Shown: piece after piece, positions 14,368-22,675 of the stretch
Layout: every line of letters begins with the position of its first letter
How positions within the stretch are numbered: the first letter of the stretch is position 1
From: an uncultured Lachnospiraceae bacterium
GTDB taxonomy: Bacteria > Bacillota > Clostridia > Lachnospirales > Lachnospiraceae
Assembly (NCBI GenBank): GCA_910577105.1
Contig: CAJTMB010000022.1
Location: forward strand, 1-55,049
Direction of reading: 5' to 3'
Length of the DNA stretch: 55,049 bases
The notes under the pieces: model-generated
Databases searched by the model: none
What the model saw: the letters and a program-made list of their open reading frames with translations, nothing else
What the model was told of the DNA's origin: nothing
Position numbers and translations under genes: made by a program

Positions 14368-15891
14368 ATGGCAGGCATGAGGTTAACCGGATTGATGTCC
14401 GGAATGGATACAGAAAGTATTATACAACAGTTAGTAGAATCAAGAAAAACAAAGGTTGATAAAACCAAGAAAGCACAGACAAAACTGAACTGGAAACAGG
14501 ATGCATGGAAAGGCTTGAATACCAAGCTGCAGAACCTGCAGAAAAAGTTCCTTGCCAATATGCGTTTTGCGTCAGATTATGCAAAAAAGACCACAAAAGT
14601 TTCCAACAGCAACAAGGTCAGCGTAATTACCGGTGAAAATGCAGTAGATGGCGTTCAGTCTCTTGAAATAGAAAAACTGGCAAAGACAGGTTATCTGACC
14701 GGCGCAAAATTGGAAGGAAACAATGGTGAGTTAACGGCGCTTTCCAAGATTAGTGATATAAAAGGCGCTGAGAGTTTAAACGGAACCATCAATATTGCGA
14801 CAAAGGACGGAAAGACATCCGTTGACATTGAAATCAATGGGGATACCACGATTTCCGATGTTCTTACCCAGTTAAAGAGTGCGGGCGTTAATGCCAGTTT
14901 TGATGCAAAACAGCAGAGATTTTATGTCAGCTCCAAGGAATCCGGTGAGGCTAATGACTTTACGATTACCGGCAAGGATGCAGCGGGAGCTCAGGCTCTG
15001 GCAGCGTTAGGGCTTGACACGGAAAATGCGGATGCAAACAAAAAAGCTACCAAGGTAGAAGGACAGGATGCAGTTATTTATCTGAATGATGCAATGTATA
15101 CCAGCACCAACAATACATTTGAAGTTAACGGTCTTACATTTACGGCACTGGATGAAACAAACGGTGAAAAAATCACGGTTACAACGCAGAATGATACGGA
15201 CGGCATCTATGATATGCTGAAAAATTTCCTGAAAGAGTACAATACCATCATCAACGAGATGGATAAAATGTACAATGCGGCTTCTTCCAAAGGTTATGAG
15301 CCTTTAACCAATGAAGAAAAGGAAGCTATGTCAGAGAGCGATATTAAAGAGTGGGAAGAAAAAATCAAGGATTCCCTGCTCCGCCGTGACGACAATCTTT
15401 CCACAGTAAGTTCCGCTTTGAAGTCCATTATGTCCAGCGGCATCGAAGTGAACGGAAAGATGATGTATCTCTCCAGTTTCGGTATTAATACGTTAGGTTA
15501 TTTTGAATCTCCCGACAATGAGAAGAATGCATACCATATTGACGGTGACCCGGACGATGGAAATACTTCAGGCAATCCGGATAAATTAAAGAGTATGATT
15601 TCCAGTGACCCGGATACGGTTATTTCCTTCTTCACAGAGTTGTCAAAAAATATGTATGACAAAATGAGTGAATTGTCAAAGTCGGTGGATGGATATAGGA
15701 CTTTCGGTAACTTCTACGATGACAAGAAAATGAAGTCTGACTATGATGATTACACCAGTAAAATTGCAGAATTGGAAGATAAGCTTGCAAAATACGAGGA
15801 TAAATGGTATGCTAAATTCAGCGCCATGGAGACGGCTCTGGCGAAGATGCAGCAGAATGCCAGTGCAGTCACCAGTTTATTAGGAGGTTGA
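14368..15891 (+). CDS. fliD: Flagellar filament cap protein FliD
   Basis: 507 residues. N-terminal helix (MRLTGLMSGMDTESIIQQLV, TKLNWKQDAWKGLNTKLQNL) and C-terminal coiled-coil (IAELEDKLAKYEDKWYAKFS, ending MQQNASAVTSLLGG) are the conserved D0/D1 parts of HAP2. The centre (about 90-400) is the variable, exposed domain. It caps the growing filament and folds incoming flagellin; in gut bacteria it can also bind mucin. RBS AGGAGGACTGAG, 11 nt after flaG and 4 nt before fliS, so the three are one operon. Confidence 0.95.
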   Translation: MAGMRLTGLMSGMDTESIIQQLVESRKTKVDKTKKAQTKLNWKQDAWKGLNTKLQNLQKKFLANMRFASDYAKKTTKVSNSNKVSVITGENAVDGVQSLEIEKLAKTGYLTGAKLEGNNGELTALSKISDIKGAESLNGTINIATKDGKTSVDIEINGDTTISDVLTQLKSAGVNASFDAKQQRFYVSSKESGEANDFTITGKDAAGAQALAALGLDTENADANKKATKVEGQDAVIYLNDAMYTSTNNTFEVNGLTFTALDETNGEKITVTTQNDTDGIYDMLKNFLKEYNTIINEMDKMYNAASSKGYEPLTNEEKEAMSESDIKEWEEKIKDSLLRRDDNLSTVSSALKSIMSSGIEVNGKMMYLSSFGINTLGYFESPDNEKNAYHIDGDPDDGNTSGNPDKLKSMISSDPDTVISFFTELSKNMYDKMSELSKSVDGYRTFGNFYDDKKMKSDYDDYTSKIAELEDKLAKYEDKWYAKFSAMETALAKMQQNASAVTSLLGG

Positions 15892-15895
15892 TGAA

Positions 15896-16282
15896 ATGCC
15901 GCTGCCCAATGCTTACTCGCAATACAATAACAGTAAGGTTCTGACCGCTTCACCGGCGGAACTGGTGTTGATGTTGTATGACGGTGCAATTAAATTTTGT
16001 AATATTGCAATCAGCGCCATTGAAGAAAAGGATATTCAGAAAGCGCACAATAATATTATAAAAGTTGAGAAGATAATTGACCATTTCCGAATGACGCTGG
16101 ATATGAGTTATCCGGTGGCAAAGGACTTTGACAGGGTGTATGAGTATTTGGCAAGAAGGCTTTTGCAGGCAAATGCAGGCAAGGATAAAGAAATCATGGC
16201 TGAGGTGTGCATGCATCTTCGTTCCATGAGGGATACGTGGAAAGAAGTGATGCGGATTAACCGTGTGAAAGGCGCTATATGA
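15896..16282 (+). CDS. fliS: Flagellar export chaperone FliS
   Basis: 128 residues, a complete FliS: AYSQYNNSKVLTASPAELVL MLYDGAIKF pattern at the N terminus (flagellin-binding), then IQKAHNNIIKVEKIIDHFRM, and LRSMRDTWKEVM at the end. It binds the C terminus of flagellin and prevents premature polymerisation. AGGAGGTTGATGAA precedes the ATG at 15896. The stop codon overlaps the start of the next chaperone gene. Confidence 0.96.
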   Translation: MPLPNAYSQYNNSKVLTASPAELVLMLYDGAIKFCNIAISAIEEKDIQKAHNNIIKVEKIIDHFRMTLDMSYPVAKDFDRVYEYLARRLLQANAGKDKEIMAEVCMHLRSMRDTWKEVMRINRVKGAI

Positions 16283-16755
16283 TGGGTAATTATCTCAAAA
16301 TATTGGAGGAATCCCTGCATAAGAAACTTCAGGTGCTGGATGAGATTCAGGCTTATAATGAAAAGCAGAGGAAAATTTTTCAAAGCGAGGATATAAAGCT
16401 TGATGAGTTTGATGCAGCCGTGGAAGAAAAGGGCAAACTAATTGAGCAGGTTTCCAGACTTGATGAGGGATTTGAAACTCTCTATGCCAATGTTGCAAAG
16501 CAGCTGGAAGGAAACAGGGATAAATATGCGAAGCAAATCAAAGAACTTCAGGAACTTGTGAAACAGGTAACTGAAAAAAGTGTTTCTGTTCAGGCACAGG
16601 AAGCACGCAATAAGGCTTTGATTGAAGCTTATTTTACCAATGAGCGCAGCCAGCTCAGGCAAGGCAGGCAGGCATCCAAGGCAGCTTACGGTTATTATAA
16701 AAATATGAATAATTCCAATGTGGTTCCGCCACAGTTTCTGGACAGTAAGCAATAA
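16279..16755 (+). CDS. FliT/FlgN-like flagellar chaperone
   Basis: 158 residues, nearly all helical with heptad-like spacing (NYLKILEESLHKKLQVLDEI, FDAAVEEKGKLIEQVSRLDE, VAKQLEGNRDKYAKQIKELQ). The start ATGATG overlaps the fliS stop, so either of two adjacent ATGs may be used; no separate RBS is needed if translation is coupled. Its place after fliD-fliS is that of FliT, the chaperone of FliD, and the long antiparallel helix plan fits that family, which diverges strongly in sequence. A FlgN-type role is the alternative. The C-terminal 25 residues are probably flexible. Confidence 0.7.
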   Translation: MMGNYLKILEESLHKKLQVLDEIQAYNEKQRKIFQSEDIKLDEFDAAVEEKGKLIEQVSRLDEGFETLYANVAKQLEGNRDKYAKQIKELQELVKQVTEKSVSVQAQEARNKALIEAYFTNERSQLRQGRQASKAAYGYYKNMNNSNVVPPQFLDSKQ

Positions 16756-16769
16756 AATGAACAAATATA

Positions 16770-16806
16770 TTAACGCCATCCATTTTAAACAGGGTGGCGT
16801 TAAGTT
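16770..16806 (+). terminator. Terminator after the flaG-fliD-fliS operon
   Basis: TTAACGCCATCC (16770-16781) pairs with GGGTGGCGTTAA (16792-16803, one T-G wobble); loop 10 nt. The T tract is short (GTTTCATT), so read-through into the glycan operon is possible; no good separate promoter is seen before 16842. Confidence 0.65.
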
Positions 16807-16841
16807 TCATTAAGTGTTTATAAGAAAGTAGAAGGTAGGCT

Positions 16842-18197
16842 ATGAGAAAAGCGGAGAAGAAGCAGGCTGAAGATTTGGCGGGGGTGCTTTGCAAGGCACA
16901 CAGTGGAATTAAAAAATTATTGGAAATTAAGGACTATAAAACAGCCATGACACTACTGGAGCAGTGCCAGCAAGGGGCTATCAGGCTGGGTGAGATAATT
17001 GAGCAGGCCGAAGGGGAGGGTACTGCAGTCATATCCAGTCTGGAGGATTATTGTGAGCTGATTTACAGGGTATATGAGGAGACAGGTCAAAATTCTTCTG
17101 TAAACGCGGAAGAGGTATATCAAATGTTGCAAAATTCCATGACATGTATTGAAAATAGTATCCGATATGACATAGAGGGACGCTTGGAAGCAGTGTTTCT
17201 TCCCTGTAAGGCTTCCTTGTGGGATTCATTGGAAAGCGTGTGGGAAGCAGCAAAAGCGGATTCGGCCTGTGACACTTATGTAATACCGATTCCGTATTAT
17301 TATAAAAGTTTTAACGGGAGTTTTCAGGAACTCCGGTATGATGCCGATTGCTTTCCGGATAATGTTCCAATTACCAAGTATGATGAATTTGACTTTGAAT
17401 GGCATCGACCAGATATGATTTTCATCCAGAATCCATATGATGAATACAATCATGCAATAAGCGTTTATCCCTTCTTCTATTCCCGGAATCTAAAAAAATA
17501 CACGGAGAAGTTGATTTATATTCCCCCTTTCATTTTGGATGAAATAAATGCAGACGATGAACGGGCGTTCAGAAGCATGGAAAATTTTGTGAAGATGCCC
17601 GGAGTGTTAAATGCAGATAAAGTAATTGTGCAGTCAGAATCCATGCGGCAGACTTATATAGATTTTTTGGTGAAAACGGCAGGGGAAAATACCAGAGAAT
17701 TATGGGAAAATAAAATTTTGGGACTGGGTTCTCCAAAGCGGGACAAGGAAAAGCGGTCAGGGATGGAAAACATGGACATACCGGCAGAGTGGATTACAGT
17801 ACTCAGAAAACCGGATGGAATCCGAAAAACAGCTATTCTGTATGGCACGAGCGTGAGCATTTTACTGCAATACGGGGAACAGTATCTTGAAAAATTGCGA
17901 ACAGTGTTTGAGGTATTTAAGGCAAAGCAGGATGAAACAGTCCTTTGGTGGTATCCACAGCCTTTAAGCCTTGTCGGGGAAGTTTTAACCTCACGGCATC
18001 CTGAACTTTATGAGAAATATGAAAAACTGGTGCAAAAATTCTGTGAAGAAAAATGGGGCATCTATGATGAATCTTCCATAGAAGACCGGGCCGCAGTCTT
18101 GTGCGATGCATATTTTGGGGATGGCGGAAGTATAATCCGTCTGTTTCAAAGACAGGAGAAACCGGTGATGATACAAAAAGTAAACCTGATTTCCTGA
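16842..18197 (+). CDS. Putative GT-B type transferase, CDP-glycerol glycerophosphotransferase-like
   Basis: 451 residues. An N-terminal helical domain (1-115) is followed by a Rossmann-type region from about 117 (LEAVFLPCKASLWDSLESVW, PDMIFIQNPYDEYN) and a second one from about 325 (TAILYGTSVSILLQYGEQYL, DETVLWWYPQPLSL). The two-lobed plan and the NPYDEYN segment resemble proteins annotated as CDP-glycerol:glycerophosphate transferase-like in Clostridia, usually next to licD genes, as here. The catalytic His residues of TagF cannot be assigned by eye. It probably transfers a polyol-phosphate or similar group in glycan assembly. First gene of the 16.6-kb operon; start ATG follows AGAAGGTAGG. 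Moderate confidence in fold, low in substrate. Confidence 0.55.
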   Translation: MRKAEKKQAEDLAGVLCKAHSGIKKLLEIKDYKTAMTLLEQCQQGAIRLGEIIEQAEGEGTAVISSLEDYCELIYRVYEETGQNSSVNAEEVYQMLQNSMTCIENSIRYDIEGRLEAVFLPCKASLWDSLESVWEAAKADSACDTYVIPIPYYYKSFNGSFQELRYDADCFPDNVPITKYDEFDFEWHRPDMIFIQNPYDEYNHAISVYPFFYSRNLKKYTEKLIYIPPFILDEINADDERAFRSMENFVKMPGVLNADKVIVQSESMRQTYIDFLVKTAGENTRELWENKILGLGSPKRDKEKRSGMENMDIPAEWITVLRKPDGIRKTAILYGTSVSILLQYGEQYLEKLRTVFEVFKAKQDETVLWWYPQPLSLVGEVLTSRHPELYEKYEKLVQKFCEEKWGIYDESSIEDRAAVLCDAYFGDGGSIIRLFQRQEKPVMIQKVNLIS

Positions 18198-18253
18198 TTA
18201 TAAGTGACGGGGTGGGGGAATATGGAAAATCACTGGGGAGATGGAGGCGTATC

Positions 18254-19198
18254 ATGCAGTTTTTACAGTCATACTTTGAGGATGAGGTAAGGGATGGATT
18301 TTACGTGCCGGGGATGATGAAAAGGGCCTGGGCAGCACAATTGGAAATTTTGGAAGATATAGATAAAGTATGTAAAAAATACAATATACAGTATTTTGCC
18401 GATTGGGGAACGCTTTTAGGTGCAGTCCGGCATGGCGGATTTATACCATGGGATGATGACTTGGATATCTGCATGAAAAGGGCGGATTACAATAAGTTTC
18501 TTTCCGTAGCCGGAACAGAATTGCCGGAGTGCTACAATTTGGTGAATTGTCATAATGAATATAATGGGGAGATTTGCTATGAGTTTTTGACACGGGTTGT
18601 AAACGGACGTCAAATATGCTTTGATGAGGCACATCTGAAAAAGTTTCATGGGTTTCCATATGTTTCCGGGATTGATATCTTTTCGATGGATTTTATCTCT
18701 GCGAACAAAGAGGAGGAAGCAAAGCGCACTGCCATGGTTGATTATATCAGAGGCGTGGCTGATTTCATGGATAGTGAATATCTTGGCAGCACCGCGCTTG
18801 AGGGGCAGCTTTGCCGGATTGAGGAATTATGCAGTGCAAGTATTAACAGGAAGGGTAATGTAAAACAGCAGCTCTATCTGCTGATGGAGCAGTTATTTTC
18901 CTTATATAACGAGCAGGAAGCAGAAGAAATCGCCATGATGCCGCTGGGATTGAAAAAAGATAGGCACCGGTTTCCCAAAGCCTGTTATCAGGAAGTTGTC
19001 ATGCTGCCATTTGAGAATACAAAGATTCCGGTTCCGGTATTGTATGATGCTATTTTACGGAAAAAATACAGGAACTATTTAAACCTTGTACGCCGCGGCG
19101 GTGCCCATGAGTATCCGTTTTACAAAAGGCAGGAAGTGATATTGCAGGAGGAAACGGGCATAAAACCTTTGCAGTATGAATTTTCGGGAATAAACTAA
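18254..19198 (+). CDS. LicD family phosphotransferase
   Basis: 314 residues from ATG 18254 (GGAGG at 18243-18247); an earlier in-frame start lies within the previous gene. Typical LicD core: FADWGTLLGAVRHGGFIPWD followed by DDLDICMKRADY, with the metal-binding Asp67-Asp69 run. LicD proteins are nucleotidyltransferase-fold enzymes that move phosphocholine or a related phospho-group from a CDP donor onto a sugar. The cytidylyltransferase gene next to it could make the CDP donor. It overlaps the region after the preceding gene by operon spacing only (56 nt). Cytoplasmic, no membrane segment. Confidence 0.88.
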   Translation: MQFLQSYFEDEVRDGFYVPGMMKRAWAAQLEILEDIDKVCKKYNIQYFADWGTLLGAVRHGGFIPWDDDLDICMKRADYNKFLSVAGTELPECYNLVNCHNEYNGEICYEFLTRVVNGRQICFDEAHLKKFHGFPYVSGIDIFSMDFISANKEEEAKRTAMVDYIRGVADFMDSEYLGSTALEGQLCRIEELCSASINRKGNVKQQLYLLMEQLFSLYNEQEAEEIAMMPLGLKKDRHRFPKACYQEVVMLPFENTKIPVPVLYDAILRKKYRNYLNLVRRGGAHEYPFYKRQEVILQEETGIKPLQYEFSGIN

Positions 19199-19224
19199 GG
19201 ATTTTGTGAGAAGGAGATAAAGGC

Positions 19225-19962
19225 ATGAATTATGCAATTGTATTAGCTGGAGGTAAAGGACAGCGTTTCGGAAATGCAAAGGTTATGAAGCAGTTTGTGG
19301 AACTGACGGGTATTCCTATGCTTGTGTATTCGCTACAGACAGCACAGAAAAATAATAATATCGATGAAATATGTGTTGTTACACATGAGAGTGAACAGGA
19401 AAAGGTAAAAGCTTGGTCAAAGGAATATGGAATTACCAAATTAAAGTATTTCGCGACGCCGGGAAAGGAACGCCAACAATCTGTATATTCGGGACTTCTG
19501 GCTCTTCCGGCCAAGCCGCGTGACACTGTTATAATTATGACGTCAGTGTGTCCGTTTGTTTCACAAAAGACAATTGATAAACAATATGAACAGATAAGGA
19601 GCAATGATGCATCTATTACCGTGGTGAAAGCGACCGATGCAATTACATTTAGCAATGATGGTAAAAAGGTAAACAGAACTCTGCAGAAAAAGAAATTATA
19701 CATACAACAGGGTCCGCAGATTTTTAGGTATGGCGTATTGCTGGAAGGACATAAGGTTTATATGGAAGATGAAGACTATAACAGGCTTGATGTTACGGAG
19801 GACAGTGAACTTGTTTTAAATCTTGGCGTTGAATGTGCTATGGTATTGGGAGACAGATTTTGCATTAAAGTGACATATCCGGAGGACTTGGCGATTGCGG
19901 AATCTCTGTTAGGACTTTTTGAAGAGCAGGAGAGAAGATATGAAGCAGAAAAGAATCATTAA
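19225..19962 (+). CDS. IspD/TarI family cytidylyltransferase
   Basis: 245 residues. N-terminal nucleotide-binding loop LAGGKGQRFG (residues 6-15) with the following KQF, the VVTHESEQEKV and GKERQQSVYSGL segments and the C-terminal RLDVTEDSELV and KVTYPEDL motifs define the IspD/TarI family (CTP plus polyol phosphate gives CDP-polyol). In this setting, between licD and a sugar dehydratase gene, it is more likely to supply a CDP-alditol (ribitol-like) donor for surface glycan than to serve isoprenoid synthesis. The usual DAARP motif is changed here (MTSVCPFVS), a common feature of divergent, non-IspD members. AAGGAG precedes the ATG; the end overlaps the next gene by 23 nt. Confidence 0.8.
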   Translation: MNYAIVLAGGKGQRFGNAKVMKQFVELTGIPMLVYSLQTAQKNNNIDEICVVTHESEQEKVKAWSKEYGITKLKYFATPGKERQQSVYSGLLALPAKPRDTVIIMTSVCPFVSQKTIDKQYEQIRSNDASITVVKATDAITFSNDGKKVNRTLQKKKLYIQQGPQIFRYGVLLEGHKVYMEDEDYNRLDVTEDSELVLNLGVECAMVLGDRFCIKVTYPEDLAIAESLLGLFEEQERRYEAEKNH

Positions 19963-20995
19963 GGAAGATGTGGCAAAGATTCTTGAGGCTGATTTGTGTT
20001 GGGAAAGATTTTATGGGAAAACAATTTTGATTTCCGGGGCTAATGGATATGTGCCGGCTTATTTTGTTCATACCTTCCTTGCCCTTAATGATACAAGGGG
20101 CGCCAATATAAAGGTGATTGCTTTATGCCGCAGCGAGGAAAGAGGAAAGCAGAGGTTTGAGGCTTATCTTGGGCGCAGAGATTTTAACTTATGGATTCAG
20201 GATGTTTGTGAGCCAATTGACATCGAAGAGGAAATTCACTTTTTTATTCATGGAGCCAGCCCGGCAGGGATTTTTGCTCGTCATAAGGACCCCGTTGCGA
20301 CATTCGACGCAAACGTGACGGGCTGCGGAAATATGCTAAAGCTTGCCCAAAGGAAGAAGTGCGAAGGTTTTTTGCTGATGAGCAGTGTCGACATATATGG
20401 CAGCATGGATTCTACAGGGAGGCTGAAGGAAAGTGATATGGGAAAGCTGGACGGTCTGAATGTGCGTAATGCCTACTCATGTGGGAAACGGGCTGCGGAA
20501 ACGTTGTGTGCATTGTATCATGCAAAAACCGGCCTTCCGGTCGTGATTGCCAGACCTTTTCAGATTGTGGGACCGGGACTTGAACTGGATGATGGACGGC
20601 TACATATTGATTTTATATCCCAGATGCTTCGCAGCAATCAGATTGTCTTGAAAAGTGATGGCAGTGCAATAAGAACATTCCTGTACATTACGGATGCCAT
20701 TGAAGGAATGCTTACCGTGTTGCAGAAGGGTAAAGCCTGTGAGGCATATAATGTGGTGGATGAAAAAGGCGAAGCGTCTGTATTGGAACTTGCAGAGCTT
20801 ATGGCATCACTGGTTCGTGACCGGAAAATAGATGTGGTATTTGATTATGAAAAGAGAAACACCATAGAGGTAACAGGCGCCTTGTCGGTTGTGATTGGAA
20901 ACGCAGAAAAAATCAAGAGTCTTGGCTGGAGTGCACGTACTACGCTTGCGGACGGCGCCAGAAGAATGATGGCCTGCTATGGATTGGAGGTATAA
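19940..20995 (+). CDS. NAD-dependent epimerase/dehydratase (extended SDR)
   Basis: 351 residues from ATG 19940 (AGGAGAG upstream); an upstream TTG at 19919 is less likely. Rossmann motif TILISGANGYVPAYFV (about 28-43), substrate region SSVDIYG, catalytic YSCGK (Tyr and Lys of YxxxK), then ARPFQIVGPG and a TFLYITDAIEG segment: the pattern of UDP-glucuronate decarboxylase, dTDP-glucose dehydratase and GDP-mannose relatives. It acts on a nucleotide sugar, perhaps the CDP-linked product of the preceding gene, with which it overlaps by 23 nt and is probably co-translated. The exact substrate is unknown. Confidence 0.82.
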   Translation: MKQKRIIKEDVAKILEADLCWERFYGKTILISGANGYVPAYFVHTFLALNDTRGANIKVIALCRSEERGKQRFEAYLGRRDFNLWIQDVCEPIDIEEEIHFFIHGASPAGIFARHKDPVATFDANVTGCGNMLKLAQRKKCEGFLLMSSVDIYGSMDSTGRLKESDMGKLDGLNVRNAYSCGKRAAETLCALYHAKTGLPVVIARPFQIVGPGLELDDGRLHIDFISQMLRSNQIVLKSDGSAIRTFLYITDAIEGMLTVLQKGKACEAYNVVDEKGEASVLELAELMASLVRDRKIDVVFDYEKRNTIEVTGALSVVIGNAEKIKSLGWSARTTLADGARRMMACYGLEV

Positions 20996-21001
20996 TGGAA
21001 A

Positions 21002-22651
21002 ATGGCGGATGAAAAATTAAACAGAGCGCATAGGATGGCGCTTGAACTGCTGGAGATAGTAGATGGGTTATGTACAAAAAACCAGTTGAAATATACACTT
21101 GCGTCGGGTACGCTGATAGCTTATGTGAATGAAGTGCCATTTTCCAAATCAGTACCAACCATAACGGTAGCGTTGTTATATCCGCATTTTTGTAAACTGA
21201 AAGAAGAATTAATAAAATATTGTGAAGATAATGATGGTTTTTCCCTGCACGATTATACAAACACGGAACAGTTTGAAACGGTTGATTTATGGTTTGTCAG
21301 GCAATCGCGTGTCAGACTGGGTGAACGACGTAAAAAAGAAGAATTTTACTACGGGACGAGATTGGTTATCTCCCCTGTTTTTTATGCGGGTGTGATACAA
21401 AAGGAATGGGAGGATAACTATAAAAAATATAAGCTTGCAATGAGAGTGTGGAATGCGCGTGCCGTGCTCCCCAAAAATCCGTTACGCAGTTATGTGAAAA
21501 TGACAAAGAGGAGAGTTACTGCCAATTACCTGAGAAAAAAACGGGACATATATGCGATTGATGAGGTTGTCAAAGGATTGGGGGCAAATCCGGAATCAAA
21601 ATATGTTCTTTATTTTCCGGCAGTTTTAAAAGGGAAAAAGGGTTCCTTCGATGTGATGGCCCAAACATGGCAGAATGTAAAGCGCACTCATTTCTGTGGT
21701 GTTGCGTGTTATGTGGCGGTGGATTCGGCATTCTTGGTTGAAAAATGTTTTCCTCGGGAGACGATTGAAATGATAGTAAGGCAGGATAAGAGCCAACTGC
21801 TTTTAAACGGATGCGAGGACCTGCGCAGGGTGCAGTTGATACAATTAGAGCTTCTCACTGAATTTGACAGGATATGCAGGAAAAACGGACTTAAGTATAA
21901 TATAAGCTTTGGAACCCTTCTGGGTGCGGTACGACATAAGGGTTTTATTCCATGGGATGATGATATTGATGTGACAATGCCGTGGAAAGACTATGTAAAG
22001 CTGGATGAAGCCATAAAAAATGATTTAGATGAGGAAAAATATTATTACAGAACGCCTGAAAGTGAAGAAAACAATCATCTGATTTTCAAACACCTGGAAC
22101 GTAAAGGAACCTTGTATACAAAACCCGGAAGGGGCAGATTAAAGAAGCAGATAGGTGTGTTTATTGATATTTTTCCCATGTATCCCGCAGCGCCAAATTC
22201 CTTTATAGATTGGTTTCATGCGAGAATATGCAGGTTCTGGAGAACCGCTCTTTGGGCAACGATTGGTGCAGACAGTGAGCCGTCGCGGGTGAAACGCTTC
22301 TACTATAAACTGATTGCGAGACCGGGAAATAAAGTATGTTATAAAAAGTTTTTAAAAGCGGCAACTTTCTTTTGGAAAGAAGATAAAAACCTGAAATTCT
22401 GGATTGCCATGGACAGAAATCCATATAAGGTTGCGCTTGTTGACATGGATAATTACAACAATGCGATTGAAATGGAGTTTGAGGGAAGGAGTTTTCTGGC
22501 TCCCCCAAATTATGAGGCAGTATTATATTATTGCTTTGGTGTGGACTGGAAAATGTATCCGCCGGTCACGGCAAGAAAAGCAGCCCATAATGCCATAATA
22601 GAAATGAATGATTTATATCAATATGATGAAGATGACGTGACTCCGGACTAA
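21002..22651 (+). CDS. Double-domain LicD protein, N-terminal copy degenerate
   Basis: 549 residues. The C-terminal half has an intact LicD core: SFGTLLGAVRHKGFIPWDDD with the Asp319-Asp321 run, and IGVFIDIFPMYP further on. The N-terminal half (about 12-200) has the same opening (LLEIVDGLCTKNQLKYTLAS GTLIAY pattern) but lacks the WDDD metal-binding residues: the equivalent segment reads NEVPFSKSVPTITVALL. So the N-terminal domain is probably a non-catalytic acceptor-binding or dimer domain. The RBS is the GGAGG at 20985-20989 inside the previous gene. Second licD of the operon, perhaps adding a phospho-group at a different position. Confidence 0.85.
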   Translation: MADEKLNRAHRMALELLEIVDGLCTKNQLKYTLASGTLIAYVNEVPFSKSVPTITVALLYPHFCKLKEELIKYCEDNDGFSLHDYTNTEQFETVDLWFVRQSRVRLGERRKKEEFYYGTRLVISPVFYAGVIQKEWEDNYKKYKLAMRVWNARAVLPKNPLRSYVKMTKRRVTANYLRKKRDIYAIDEVVKGLGANPESKYVLYFPAVLKGKKGSFDVMAQTWQNVKRTHFCGVACYVAVDSAFLVEKCFPRETIEMIVRQDKSQLLLNGCEDLRRVQLIQLELLTEFDRICRKNGLKYNISFGTLLGAVRHKGFIPWDDDIDVTMPWKDYVKLDEAIKNDLDEEKYYYRTPESEENNHLIFKHLERKGTLYTKPGRGRLKKQIGVFIDIFPMYPAAPNSFIDWFHARICRFWRTALWATIGADSEPSRVKRFYYKLIARPGNKVCYKKFLKAATFFWKEDKNLKFWIAMDRNPYKVALVDMDNYNNAIEMEFEGRSFLAPPNYEAVLYYCFGVDWKMYPPVTARKAAHNAIIEMNDLYQYDEDDVTPD

Positions 22652-22675
22652 ATAAATCAATGTAGAGGTGTGACG

